A DNA stretch of 64,000 bases. It comes from Parcubacteria bacterium C7867-001 (GTDB lineage Bacteria > Patescibacteria > Paceibacteria > UBA9973 > UBA2103). Positions 52,249-59,408 of the stretch are shown one piece after another. Where the stretch lies: positions 1 through 64,000 of the forward strand of contig LFCK01000002.1 of NCBI GenBank assembly GCA_001189095.1, read 5' to 3'. Under the pieces are notes generated by a model. It worked only from the letters and a program-made list of their open reading frames with translations. It did no database searches and was not told where the DNA came from. The translations under genes were made by a program, and so were the position numbers. Every line of letters starts with the position of its first letter. Positions within the stretch are counted from its first letter, which is position 1.

Positions 52249-52636
52249 GGTGGGAGAGATAGCTCGTAAGAATAAGGGCTGCGGCGGCTGCGTCAACATG
52301 TCCAAGGTCACCGCGGCGCTCCCCTTCTATGGTGCGGCTTGCTTCCTGCGTCGTAAGCGCTTCCGGCTCAAAGTCGACCGTACGCCCAGTCCTCTGCTCA
52401 AGCAGCTGTGCGAATGCGCGGGCCGCGTGCGCAACCGGATTATCCTTTCCGGAGAAGTCACGCGAGTCTCCCATGACAACATGATCAACGTTCTTCTCGG
52501 CTATGATTCGCGTGACTTCGTCGATAAGTCGTCCGTCGTTTGGGACTATGGCGTGCGGAAAACCCATCGTCCCCGCTTCGTCTGAGAGTGCGAGTCCAAC
52601 TTTTCTGCTACCAAAATCAATCCCAAGATATCGCAT
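52235..52636 (-). CDS. ruvX: Putative pre-16S rRNA nuclease / Holliday-junction resolvase YqgF
   Basis: A 133-residue RNase H-like fold: YLGIDFGSRKVGLALSDE (first Asp), VDHVVMGDSRDFSGKDN, and the C-terminal DAAAAALILTSYL with the last Asp. Known for 16S processing (YqgF) or resolvase activity. Confidence 0.93.
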   Translation of the reverse strand: MRYLGIDFGSRKVGLALSDEAGTMGFPHAIVPNDGRLIDEVTRIIAEKNVDHVVMGDSRDFSGKDNPVAHAARAFAQLLEQRTGRTVDFEPEALTTQEASRTIEGERRGDLGHVDAAAAALILTSYLSHHGKN

Positions 52637-52658
52637 ACAGGCATCCTACACCACTTGG

Positions 52659-52687
52659 TTGCAGAATCATCTCCGACAGAATAGATT
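52659..52687 (+). promoter_or_regulatory. Promoter of the tRNA-Ser locus
   Basis: TTGCAG (52659-52664) and TAGATT (52682-52687), 17-nt spacer. Its predicted start lies 4 nt before the partial tRNA copy at 52698, not before the intact gene. Confidence 0.7.
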
Positions 52688-52697
52688 CATTCATACG

Positions 52698-52725
52698 GGA
52701 GGAGTGGCAGAGTGGTCTATCGCAC
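52698..52725 (+). pseudogene. Partial 5' copy of tRNA-Ser
   Basis: The first 28 nt of tRNA-Ser(TGA) (acceptor 5' strand and D arm, GGAGGAGTGG... to ...ATCGCAC) are repeated exactly, followed by unrelated structured sequence up to the intact gene at 52791. A copy without T arm or 3' end cannot form a tRNA. Confidence 0.85.
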
Positions 52726-52790
52726 TTGTATTGTTCAATGAGACAACGAGCGCGGAGCGCGACTATGTCGAATTAATCCCGATTCAGCGC

Positions 52791-52875
52791 GGAGGAGTGG
52801 CAGAGTGGTCTATCGCACCTGTCTTGAAAACAGGAGTGGGGCAACCCACCGTGAGTTCGAATCTCACCTCCTCCG
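52791..52875 (+). tRNA. tRNA-Ser (anticodon TGA)
   Basis: Acceptor GGAGGAG/CTCCTCC, anticodon arm CCTGT-CTTGAAA-ACAGG, long variable arm (AGTGGGGCAACCCACC), T-loop AGTTCGAATCT, G73. CCA not encoded. Confidence 0.96.
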
Positions 52876-52904
52876 CGGTGCATCGGGGAAAACAATTTAA
52901 ATAG

Positions 52905-52922
52905 GAATCTCACCTCCTCCGC
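52905..52922 (+). repeat. Direct repeat of the tRNA-Ser 3' end
   Basis: GAATCTCACCTCCTCCGC repeats the last 18 nt of the tRNA (52859-52876) exactly, 28 nt downstream. With the 5' partial copy it brackets the gene. Confidence 0.85.
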
Positions 52923-52960
52923 TAAAGAGTGCTATGCACTGGTGGTATCATACGAAAGGT

Positions 52961-53437
52961 ATGCCGCCGTTCGCAGTATTCGCTTGGGAAGCGAAAGAAT
53001 ACGTTCACGAAGAAAAAGGCGCCGATTGGTACTGGGCGCTTGGCATTATTGCGACCGCCGTCGTTATCGTTTCTATCCTTTTCAACAATATCCTTCTCGC
53101 GCTCGTAATAGCCGCCGGTACCGGCGCGCTCGCGCTCGCCGCCGCTCGTCGTCCGGAAATACACCGCTTCGCAGTGACGCGAGAGGGTGTCGCTATCGAT
53201 TCAAGTCTGTATCTCTTCAAGAACATGCGTTCATTTTCTATTCTCGAGTACGTCGACAGCACGATTCCTCCCACTATTTCTATAAAGACGAATCATATGC
53301 TCTCTCCGCACATAACCATGCCTATCGTCGGCTACGACCCGCTCGAAATCTACGACTACATCAGCGAGCACGTTCCCGAAGGAAATCATCACCACCCTTC
53401 CCTTATGGAAGAGGTGGTCGGTCTTCTTCGTCTTTAG
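52961..53437 (+). CDS. Small membrane protein of unknown function
   Basis: A 158-residue protein from ATG 52961 (an ATG at 52934 would add 9 residues). Two membrane helices (~22-60, WALGIIATAVVIVSILFNNI) are followed by a ~90-residue soluble domain. TATCAT lies ~9 nt before the preferred ATG. No family recognised. Confidence 0.6.
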   Translation: MPPFAVFAWEAKEYVHEEKGADWYWALGIIATAVVIVSILFNNILLALVIAAGTGALALAAARRPEIHRFAVTREGVAIDSSLYLFKNMRSFSILEYVDSTIPPTISIKTNHMLSPHITMPIVGYDPLEIYDYISEHVPEGNHHHPSLMEEVVGLLRL

Positions 53438-53497
53438 CTGCACCCAAGAGTACTTCCAATTTCTAAACTTAAGAAAGTAAAGAAAAAGGGGCGCGTC

Positions 53498-53526
53498 TTG
53501 CGAATCGCGTATTGAGACGGTACAGT
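53498..53526 (+). promoter_or_regulatory. Promoter of tRNA-Arg(GCG)
   Basis: TTGCGA (53498-53503) and TACAGT (53521-53526), 17-nt spacer, ~9 nt before the tRNA. Confidence 0.7.
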
Positions 53527-53535
53527 CATTTTCAC

Positions 53536-53607
53536 GCTCCCGTCGTTCAATGGATAGGACGCATCCTTGCGGAGGATGTAATGTAGGTTCGATTCCTACC
53601 GGGAGCA
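53536..53607 (+). tRNA. tRNA-Arg (anticodon GCG)
   Basis: Acceptor GCTCCCG/CGGGAGC, anticodon arm GCATCC-TTGCGGA-GGATGT, T-loop GGTTCGATTCC. Anticodon GCG instead of the usual ACG means no A-to-I editing is needed here. Confidence 0.94.
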
Positions 53608-53810
53608 CAAAAGACAGAAACGCCTGCCCTTCGGCAGGCTTTCTGCTTTTGTGCTCCCGGAGGAAAGCGTCTGCACGCTTTCCGTTAGGAATCGAAAGGC
53701 GCAGCGATGTTCGGCCAGCAGGCCGAACCGCGAGCCGGGGTCGAGAAATTTTGTTTGCGTCGGCAAACAAAATATTCGTGACCGAAAGGCGTAATCGCCG
53801 GTTCCTACCG
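53588..53810 (+). repeat. Structured repeat, copy C (behind tRNA-Arg(GCG))
   Basis: It begins inside the tRNA. Inverted copies of the tRNA 3' half follow: CGGGAGCACAAAA (53600-53612) with TTTTGTGCTCCCG (53647-53659), then TTCGATTCCTA (53588-53598) with TAGGAATCGAA (53686-53696), split by a GGAAAGCG/CGCTTTCC hairpin. Core: hairpin 1 TTCGGCC/GGCCGAA (53710-53727), linker CCGCGAGCCGG, stem GGTCGAGAA/TTCGTGACC (53739-53747 with 53775-53783), 10-bp hairpin 2 (53748-53773). Right end GGTTCCTACCG (53800-53810) repeats the tRNA's GATTCCTACCG. Confidence 0.85.
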
Positions 53811-53833
53811 TAAAAAATGCTATAACTCCTCCA

Positions 53834-53905
53834 GCTCCCGTCGTTCAATGGATAGGACAGCTCCCTCCGAAGGAGCAAATGCAGGTTCGATTCCTGCCGA
53901 GAGCA
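53834..53905 (+). tRNA. tRNA-Arg (anticodon CCG)
   Basis: Acceptor GCTCCCG/CGAGAGC (one C-A mismatch), anticodon loop CTCCGAA, T-loop GGTTCGATTCC. The next bases are CC-ATG: a CCA end that shares its A with the start codon of the methyltransferase gene. Confidence 0.93.
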
Positions 53906-53907
53906 CC

Positions 53908-54606
53908 ATGCAAGAAAAAGTTTGGGAACGCGAATACCGCTCAAAAAAGATGCTCTCGCCGAGCAATGTTCCGCATGCCGATGTCGTGCGCTTCGCGAAG
54001 TGGTACAAGAAGCGTGAGCGCCAAATTGATCGTGAATTCGATTTCGACCGCGTTACGATTCTTGATTTAGGTTCCGGTACTGGGAGGAACGCTTTTTACT
54101 TCGCGGAACGCGGCGCAAAGGCCATCGGATATGAAATCTCAGATACGGCGCTTTCCTACGCTCGCTCCTTCGCGAGCGACGCTGGACTTTCGATTACGTA
54201 CGAGAAACGCAGCATCGGTGAACAATTCGCACTCCCTGACGCATCTATCGATATCATTCTCGACATCACTTCTTCCAATTCCCTTTCGGACAGCGAACGC
54301 GCGGTCTATCTCGCAGAAACCCATCGCGTCTTAAAACCAAATGGGATTCTTCTCGTTCGAGCGCTTTCAAAGGAAGCTGACAAACACGCCAAAGAACTCA
54401 TCGCCCGCTTCCCCGGCCCCGATGAGGACACCTACATACACCCTGACCTCGGCGTTACGGAAAAGGTATTTACCAAAGAATCCTTCACAAAAACATACGG
54501 TGACCACTTTTCTTTCATCGACCTTGAAAGGATCGAACACTACGCAACGGTCGCTGGGCGTAAGTACAAACGACAATACTGGCTTGCGTATCTTGCCAAG
54601 AATTGA
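53908..54606 (+). CDS. Class I SAM-dependent methyltransferase
   Basis: A 232-residue protein: SAM-binding motif ILDLGSGTGRNAFYFAERG (~51-69), acidic loop GYEISDTALSYA, DIILDITSSNSL and VLKPNGILLVRALS. Start at the ATG joined to the tRNA-Arg end; the longer reading upstream runs through the tRNA. Substrate unknown. Confidence 0.88.
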   Translation: MQEKVWEREYRSKKMLSPSNVPHADVVRFAKWYKKRERQIDREFDFDRVTILDLGSGTGRNAFYFAERGAKAIGYEISDTALSYARSFASDAGLSITYEKRSIGEQFALPDASIDIILDITSSNSLSDSERAVYLAETHRVLKPNGILLVRALSKEADKHAKELIARFPGPDEDTYIHPDLGVTEKVFTKESFTKTYGDHFSFIDLERIEHYATVAGRKYKRQYWLAYLAKN

Positions 54607-54665
54607 CTTGAGTTAAATAGATCGGTACTTTCAAGAACGACTACCTGACATAAGGAGGAGTCGCC

Positions 54666-55589
54666 ATGATCTTTGAAGGATCGAGGGAGGTGCTTGAGCG
54701 CTTACACCTCAAACAGAAGTTGTTGCGCGAAAAAGATCCTGCGCATGAAGAAATTCGACCCGCGCTCCTCATTTTAAGTGGAGTTATGCGTGGAGTGTAT
54801 GGAGGAGGTCAGACAATCGCTCTCCACCAGCATGGACTAAGCAATGTCTTCGACACGGTCGTTGGAATATCGACTGGTGCTCCCGTTGCTGCGTACTTCG
54901 TCGCAAATGACATTGAACGCGGTCTTACCATCTACTGGAACGAGTGTGCGACACCGGAATTTCTCTCTTTTAGAAGAAGCTTTGGCGCTGAGCGCCCGAT
55001 GGACATCGACTATCTAGGGAGTGTATTCCGCGGAGAAACAGCTCGAGGAGTGCGTCTTAGTCAGGAAGCACTGTCTCGCTCTCGCTCCGCGCTTTACACA
55101 GGCGTGACCTGCAGACGCACTGGCGAGGGTATCTTTCTTGATGCAAAGCTCGCGCAACCAGATGTTGTGCAAGCAGTTCAAGCCTCACTCGCAGCGCCAT
55201 GGCTCTCTCACGGCAACGTTGTGGTCGATGGTAACTCATACATCGATGGTGCTGGCGCCCTTCCCTTTCCTGCACAGGAAGTGATTGAACGGTTTCGCCC
55301 AACAGACTTGCTTGTTCTTGCAAACTGTTCGCCGGAACTGAAGTCTTCGCTGCCTCGTTCACTCCTGCGCTCGATTCTTGTAGCTTCACTCCCGCCGAGT
55401 GTACGCGATGCGTTTGCGACGATGGACACTCGATTCCAATCGAGTCTTGCGTATCTTCGCTCGCAGGAGGATTGCCGCTACGCAATTGTATGGACCGATG
55501 ACGACCTCACGGGGTTCGAACAAAATCCCGTGCGATTGGAGTGCGCCGCAGAACGTGCACGAAAACACCTTAGCGATCTTCTTGCTTAA
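54666..55589 (+). CDS. Patatin-like phospholipase
   Basis: A 307-residue protein: oxyanion-loop SGVMRGVYGGG (38-48), nucleophile GISTG (Ser69) and the catalytic Asp in YIDGAG (Asp194). It hydrolyses acyl lipids, possibly from host membranes, given the poor lipid metabolism of this group (inference). Strong Shine-Dalgarno (AAGGAGG), no signal peptide. Codes a single-gene unit. Confidence 0.9.
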   Translation: MIFEGSREVLERLHLKQKLLREKDPAHEEIRPALLILSGVMRGVYGGGQTIALHQHGLSNVFDTVVGISTGAPVAAYFVANDIERGLTIYWNECATPEFLSFRRSFGAERPMDIDYLGSVFRGETARGVRLSQEALSRSRSALYTGVTCRRTGEGIFLDAKLAQPDVVQAVQASLAAPWLSHGNVVVDGNSYIDGAGALPFPAQEVIERFRPTDLLVLANCSPELKSSLPRSLLRSILVASLPPSVRDAFATMDTRFQSSLAYLRSQEDCRYAIVWTDDDLTGFEQNPVRLECAAERARKHLSDLLA

Positions 55590-55598
55590 CTAGCTTGA

Positions 55599-55638
55599 AA
55601 AATAAAAACCCGATGCAGAGCATCGGGTTTTCTTTTTT
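55599..55638. terminator. Bidirectional terminator between patatin and rpsT
   Basis: AAAACCCGATGC / GCATCGGGTTTT with A and T tracts. Confidence 0.9.
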
Positions 55639-55882
55639 ATTTCTTCGCTCCGGCGAGTGCCTTTGCGAGGCGAGCCTTCTTGCGGTTCGCCGTGTTCTTC
55701 TTGATGACTCCGCGCTTTGCCGCCTTATCGATTGCCTGATAGGCCTTCGAGAGGGCTTCTGCGCTCATCTCCTTGCGGACATCCTTTACGGCCGAACTGA
55801 GGGCGCGCTTGCGGCGAATGTTGAAAACACGCTTCGTGAGAGAGGCGCGGTGAGCTTTCTTCGCGTTCTTGGTGATTGCCAT
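55637..55882 (-). CDS. rpsT: 30S ribosomal protein S20
   Basis: An 81-residue basic, all-helical protein: ITKNAKKAHRASLTKRVFNI, AYQAIDKAAKRGVIKKNTAN and RKKARLAKAL match S20. Divergent from ruvA. Confidence 0.96.
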   Translation of the reverse strand: MAITKNAKKAHRASLTKRVFNIRRKRALSSAVKDVRKEMSAEALSKAYQAIDKAAKRGVIKKNTANRKKARLAKALAGAKK

Positions 55883-55940
55883 GTGAACTCGAATATACGC
55901 TACCGGCGTCCTTTACGCAATATTTGCTACTATACGTCTA

Positions 55941-56489
55941 ATGATCCGTGAAATTAGAGGAAAAGTGTTGAATGTTGAGGCTGACGGCGCGGTTATCGAC
56001 GTGAACGGCTGGGGGGTCAAAGTCTGTATGGCCACCCACGAAGCCCTTGTTCCAAGCTCCGAGGTCCGTCTCCTCACCTATCTCGCATTCAAGCAGGATG
56101 GGGCCGAGCTCTACGGCTTTAGCGAAGAAGCTGACCGTCGCTTTTTCGAGCTTGCCCTACTGGTCCCCGGCGTTGGCCCTAAGACCGCCATTTCCCTCCT
56201 ACGCCGTGCGCCGCGCGAATCTCTTGAAGGCGCCATCGGACGCCGTGATGTGAATTACCTCACGCGCGTCGTCGGCCTCGGAAAGAAAGCGGCAGAGAAG
56301 CTCGTCGTTGAGCTCGCAGAGAAAATCGGTAGCGAGGGCAGGGCTCCGGTGAGCGGAGATGACGAGGTGTTCGACATGCTGGTCGCTCTTGGTTACACCG
56401 AACGCGAAGCGCGCACTGCGCTTACGAAAATTCCTATGGAGACCACCGGCACCGATGCGCGCTTCAAAGCGGCGCTCGCCGCTCATTAA
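55941..56489 (+). CDS. ruvA: Holliday junction branch-migration protein RuvA
   Basis: A 182-residue protein: OB domain (MIREIRGKVLNVEADGAVID), HhH region (LALLVPGVGPKTAISLLRRA, VVGLGKKAAEKLVVELAEKI), C-terminal three-helix domain (ALGYTEREARTALTKI). TACTAT ends 7 nt before the ATG. Confidence 0.97.
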   Translation: MIREIRGKVLNVEADGAVIDVNGWGVKVCMATHEALVPSSEVRLLTYLAFKQDGAELYGFSEEADRRFFELALLVPGVGPKTAISLLRRAPRESLEGAIGRRDVNYLTRVVGLGKKAAEKLVVELAEKIGSEGRAPVSGDDEVFDMLVALGYTEREARTALTKIPMETTGTDARFKAALAAH

Positions 56490-56490
56490 T

Positions 56491-57750
56491 ATGGGTGCGC
56501 TCAAGCCCGTCATCGCTCGCCTGCTTCCCCGCTCGATGTATCGAGCGCTTCTTTCTCCGTATCACTATCTCTGGGCGTTCGGCTCCGCACTTGTCTACGG
56601 CTTCCCAGGGAAGAAGCTCACCGTCATCGGCGTTACGGGCACGAAAGGAAAATCATCCGTCTGCGAAATGCTCACGGCCGTCCTTGAGGCGCATGGCTAC
56701 AAGGTCGTGCTCTCAAGCACCATCCGCTTCTCAATAAACGGCGAATCGCGCCCGAATCTCTACAAAATGACGCTTCCGGGGCGCGGGTTCCTCCAGAAAT
56801 TCCTCCGCGACGCACTCGACTCCGGATCGACCCACGTCGTGATTGAGCTCACCAGCGAGAGCGCGCTCCAGTACCGCCACAGCTTTACCTATCTCAACGC
56901 GCTCGTGTTCACAAATCTTCAGAAGGAACACATCGAGTCGCACGGCAGCATGGAGAAATACTTTGGGGCCAAGTTTTCGCTCGGGAAGGAACTTGCACGT
57001 TCACCGAAGCGCCCACGTGCCATCATCGCAAATGCTGATGATGAGTACGGGAAGCGATTCCTCGAACTTCCGGTCGAGCAGAAGATAGACTTCTCATTCG
57101 CGAATGCGCAGAACGTGCGCAGCAACGAGTCCGGAATCTCGTTTGAGTTCGCGGGCATGAGCGTCTCCCTTAAGCACCCCGGAAAATTCTCGCTCTTGAA
57201 CGCGATTGCAACGCTTAAAGCAGCGGAATTCCTCGGCGTTCCTCTTTCAGAAGGAGCAGAAACACTTGCAGCTCATGCACGCATCCCCGGGCGCGCTGAG
57301 CGCATCGATCGCGGACAAGACTTCCTCGCCGTTGTCGATTATGCGCACACGCCCGATTCCCTTTCCGCGCTCTACGACGCATTCAAAGACAAGCGAAAGA
57401 TTTGCGTGCTTGGCAACACCGGCGGCGGACGCGACACATGGAAGCGTCCTGACATGGGCCGCATCGCGGATGAAGCGTGCGCGCATGTGATTCTCACCGA
57501 CGAAGATCCATACGACGAAGATCCGAAGAAAATCGTCGACGAAATGGCTGCGGGAATGAAACGAACGCCAAAAGTCATCATGGATCGCCGCGAAGCTATT
57601 CGTGAAGCGCTCATACTCGCGCAGCCGGGGGATGCCGTGCTCATCACCGGTAAAGGAACCGACCCGTACATCATGCAGGCTGGCGGAAAAAAGCTTGAGT
57701 GGAGCGACGCACGTGTAGTTGCTGAAGAACTCGAACGAATGAAACCGTAG
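56491..57750 (+). CDS. murE: MurE-like Mur ligase (short, N-terminal domain reduced)
   Basis: A 419-residue Mur ligase starting 1 nt after the ruvA stop. P-loop VTGTKGKSSVCEM, VVIELTSESALQYR, VVDYAHTPDSLSALYDAFK, VLGNTGGGRDTWKRPDMG and ILTDEDPYDEDP. The last replaces the DNPR motif of DAP-adding MurE, so the amino acid added is uncertain. The N-terminal UDP-binding domain is much reduced. It probably adds the third residue of the wall peptide. Confidence 0.88.
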   Translation: MGALKPVIARLLPRSMYRALLSPYHYLWAFGSALVYGFPGKKLTVIGVTGTKGKSSVCEMLTAVLEAHGYKVVLSSTIRFSINGESRPNLYKMTLPGRGFLQKFLRDALDSGSTHVVIELTSESALQYRHSFTYLNALVFTNLQKEHIESHGSMEKYFGAKFSLGKELARSPKRPRAIIANADDEYGKRFLELPVEQKIDFSFANAQNVRSNESGISFEFAGMSVSLKHPGKFSLLNAIATLKAAEFLGVPLSEGAETLAAHARIPGRAERIDRGQDFLAVVDYAHTPDSLSALYDAFKDKRKICVLGNTGGGRDTWKRPDMGRIADEACAHVILTDEDPYDEDPKKIVDEMAAGMKRTPKVIMDRREAIREALILAQPGDAVLITGKGTDPYIMQAGGKKLEWSDARVVAEELERMKP

Positions 57751-57766
57751 CTGGTATCATTAGCGC

Positions 57767-58711
57767 ATGCAGAGCGACATTCTTTTTTTCCTCGGTGTTT
57801 TCCTCTTTATCTTCATTGTGTGGGTCGCGACCGGCGGCCCTGATCGTCCGATCTCATTTGCAGGCCCCTATCTCTACCCCATCACGACCTCTGGCGTGAA
57901 CGCGACCGCGTACGGCACTGCGCGCACGCAAGGAGATGCGCCGAAAGGCAGCATCGGCTCGCAATTGAAGGGCGCGGAACAGAATCTCGAAGAGCTGAAG
58001 AAACAGGTCGCTGATCTTAAGACGTGGGGAGAGTCCTCGCCCTACCGCGGCCTCGTAACCATCGACCACAGTACAAGCGGCCCATCGGAAACTGATCGTA
58101 AGAAGGAATACGTCACCATCCGTCTTTCTTCGAGCGCAGACACCGACGTGAACATTAGTGGCTGGAAACTTGAATCTGCAGCGAGCAACCTCTCCGCAAC
58201 CATAGGACATGGAGCGAAGACCGCGCGCACCGGCCACATCAATAACGACGCGCCTATCGTCCTCACGCCGGGGGATTCCGCTATCATCGAAACCGGCTCC
58301 TCCCCTATCGGCGAATCCTTCAAGGAAAATATCTGCAGCGGGTACCTTGAGGAGTTCCAAGATTTCAATCCTTCCCTTTCGCAAAGCTGCCCTGCACCTG
58401 CGGATGAATTCAAATATTACGAAGGCAACGACACGCCGCGTGCTGATCAGTGCTACGACTACCTGAAGACACTTCGTCGCTGCACACTCACCACGGAAGT
58501 TCCGAAGGGTGCCTCAAGCGAATGTCGAAACCTCGTGCAGGATTACCTTAATTACAACGGTTGCGTGAGCGCCCACCAGAACGAAAGCAAATTCTACGGT
58601 ACTGCGTGGCGCGTCTTCCTCGGAAAGAGCAAGGAGCTCTGGCGCTCCGCGCACGAGACCATCCGCCTCATCGACCAGAACGGTAAGACGGTCGACGTCT
58701 TCGCCTACTAA
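57767..58711 (+). CDS. Membrane-anchored, cysteine-containing surface protein
   Basis: A 314-residue protein: N-terminal membrane helix (~4-23), short linker, a Lamin-tail-like beta domain (~95-170: YVTIRLSSSADTDVNISGWK), then a helical C-terminal part with six cysteines that may pair. Function unknown. TATCAT ends 6 nt before the ATG. Confidence 0.6.
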   Translation: MQSDILFFLGVFLFIFIVWVATGGPDRPISFAGPYLYPITTSGVNATAYGTARTQGDAPKGSIGSQLKGAEQNLEELKKQVADLKTWGESSPYRGLVTIDHSTSGPSETDRKKEYVTIRLSSSADTDVNISGWKLESAASNLSATIGHGAKTARTGHINNDAPIVLTPGDSAIIETGSSPIGESFKENICSGYLEEFQDFNPSLSQSCPAPADEFKYYEGNDTPRADQCYDYLKTLRRCTLTTEVPKGASSECRNLVQDYLNYNGCVSAHQNESKFYGTAWRVFLGKSKELWRSAHETIRLIDQNGKTVDVFAY

Positions 58712-58712
58712 A

Positions 58713-58745
58713 AGACAAAACCCGCGCCACTGGCGCGGGTTTTCT
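58713..58745 (+). terminator. Terminator after the surface-protein gene
   Basis: AAAACCCGCGCCA / TGGCGCGGGTTTT. Confidence 0.85.
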
Positions 58746-58759
58746 GACGTTGAGCCTCT

Positions 58760-59011
58760 TCATGAGGTCCGTTCTTCGTAATCCGTCGGATCGAAGTCCC
58801 AGCGCGCGCCAAATATCCAGATCAGGATATAGAGCGCGAATAGCGTAGAGCCGATGTAATTCGTGTACGGAGTCGAGAGGATGAACACAAAGAAGATGAA
58901 CGCTATCCGGAGCAGAAGCACCGGAAGTCCGAACGTATAAGCGATGCCGCCGAGTATCCCAGCGACCCAGTTATGATCCGAAACTTTCTTGAACGGCTTG
59001 CGAGCAAGCAT
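58760..59011 (-). CDS. PspC-domain membrane protein
   Basis: An 83-residue protein from the ATG at 59009-59011 (AAGGAG upstream): PspC signature VSDHNWVAGILGGIAYTFGL, two membrane segments and a short acidic C-terminus. The domain occurs in envelope-stress regulators; no pspA neighbour is seen. Confidence 0.88.
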   Translation of the reverse strand: MLARKPFKKVSDHNWVAGILGGIAYTFGLPVLLLRIAFIFFVFILSTPYTNYIGSTLFALYILIWIFGARWDFDPTDYEERTS

Positions 59012-59110
59012 TACTGTCTCCTTTTCTTGCCTAAGAGGCACATTACGCCAGCGCCGCATTTTGTCCACTCATTAGAAATTACGCTATCTTTTTGCTAGTA
59101 TCCAAGCACG

Positions 59111-59187
59111 CGCCCATATGGAAATGCCCATATGGCCGCTCGTTCGGCGAGACAGAGTGCCTTCGGGCATTCTATCTGCCTCACTTC
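59111..59187 (+). repeat. Structured segment with a copy of the tRNA-Lys 5' end
   Basis: GCGCCCATA (59111-59119), the first nine bases of tRNA-Lys, occurs 77 nt upstream of the gene and is followed by its inverse (TATGGGC form) and by two hairpins, CTCG/CGAG and AGAGTGCC-TTCG-GGCATTCT. Confidence 0.5.
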
Positions 59188-59260
59188 GCGCCCATAGCTC
59201 AGTCGGTAGAGCAACTCCCTTTTAAGGAGTGGGTCCCTGGTTCGAGCCCAGGTGGGCGCA
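59188..59260 (+). tRNA. tRNA-Lys (anticodon TTT)
   Basis: Acceptor GCGCCCA/TGGGCGC, anticodon arm ACTCC-CTTTTAA-GGAGT, T-loop GGTTCGAGCCC. CCA not encoded. Confidence 0.96.
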
Positions 59261-59401
59261 CAAAGACGAAAATCCTGACCTGCGTCAGGATTTTTCGCTT
59301 TGTGCGAGGCGGAGCCATGTCGCCTTAGCGACGGCGAGCCCGGGTCGGGGTTGCGAGCTAGATTGCGAAGACATGGAGCAATCTAGCCGCAAACCGTGAC
59401 C
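59257..59401 (+). repeat. Structured repeat, copy D (behind tRNA-Lys)
   Basis: Begins in the tRNA end: CGCACAAAG (59257-59265) with CTTTGTGCG (59298-59306), plus GAAAATCCTGAC with GTCAGGATTTTTC as a terminator-like stem. Core: CATG, hairpin 1 (TCGCC/GGCGA), linker GAGCCCGGGTCG, stem GGTC/GACC (59343 and 59398) and a 9-bp hairpin 2 CTAGATTGC/GCAATCTAG (59358-59386). No right-end direct repeat was found. Confidence 0.75.
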
Positions 59402-59408
59402 ACATGAA

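Noticed and set aside
53550..53944. ORFs through the two tRNA-Arg genes and repeat C
   Set aside because: They translate tRNA and repeat sequence; the methyltransferase start at 53908 explains the true coding part.
14906..59401. Repeats A-D as a CRISPR array
   Set aside because: Single, distant copies with internal stems and variable arms; no regular spacers and no cas genes.
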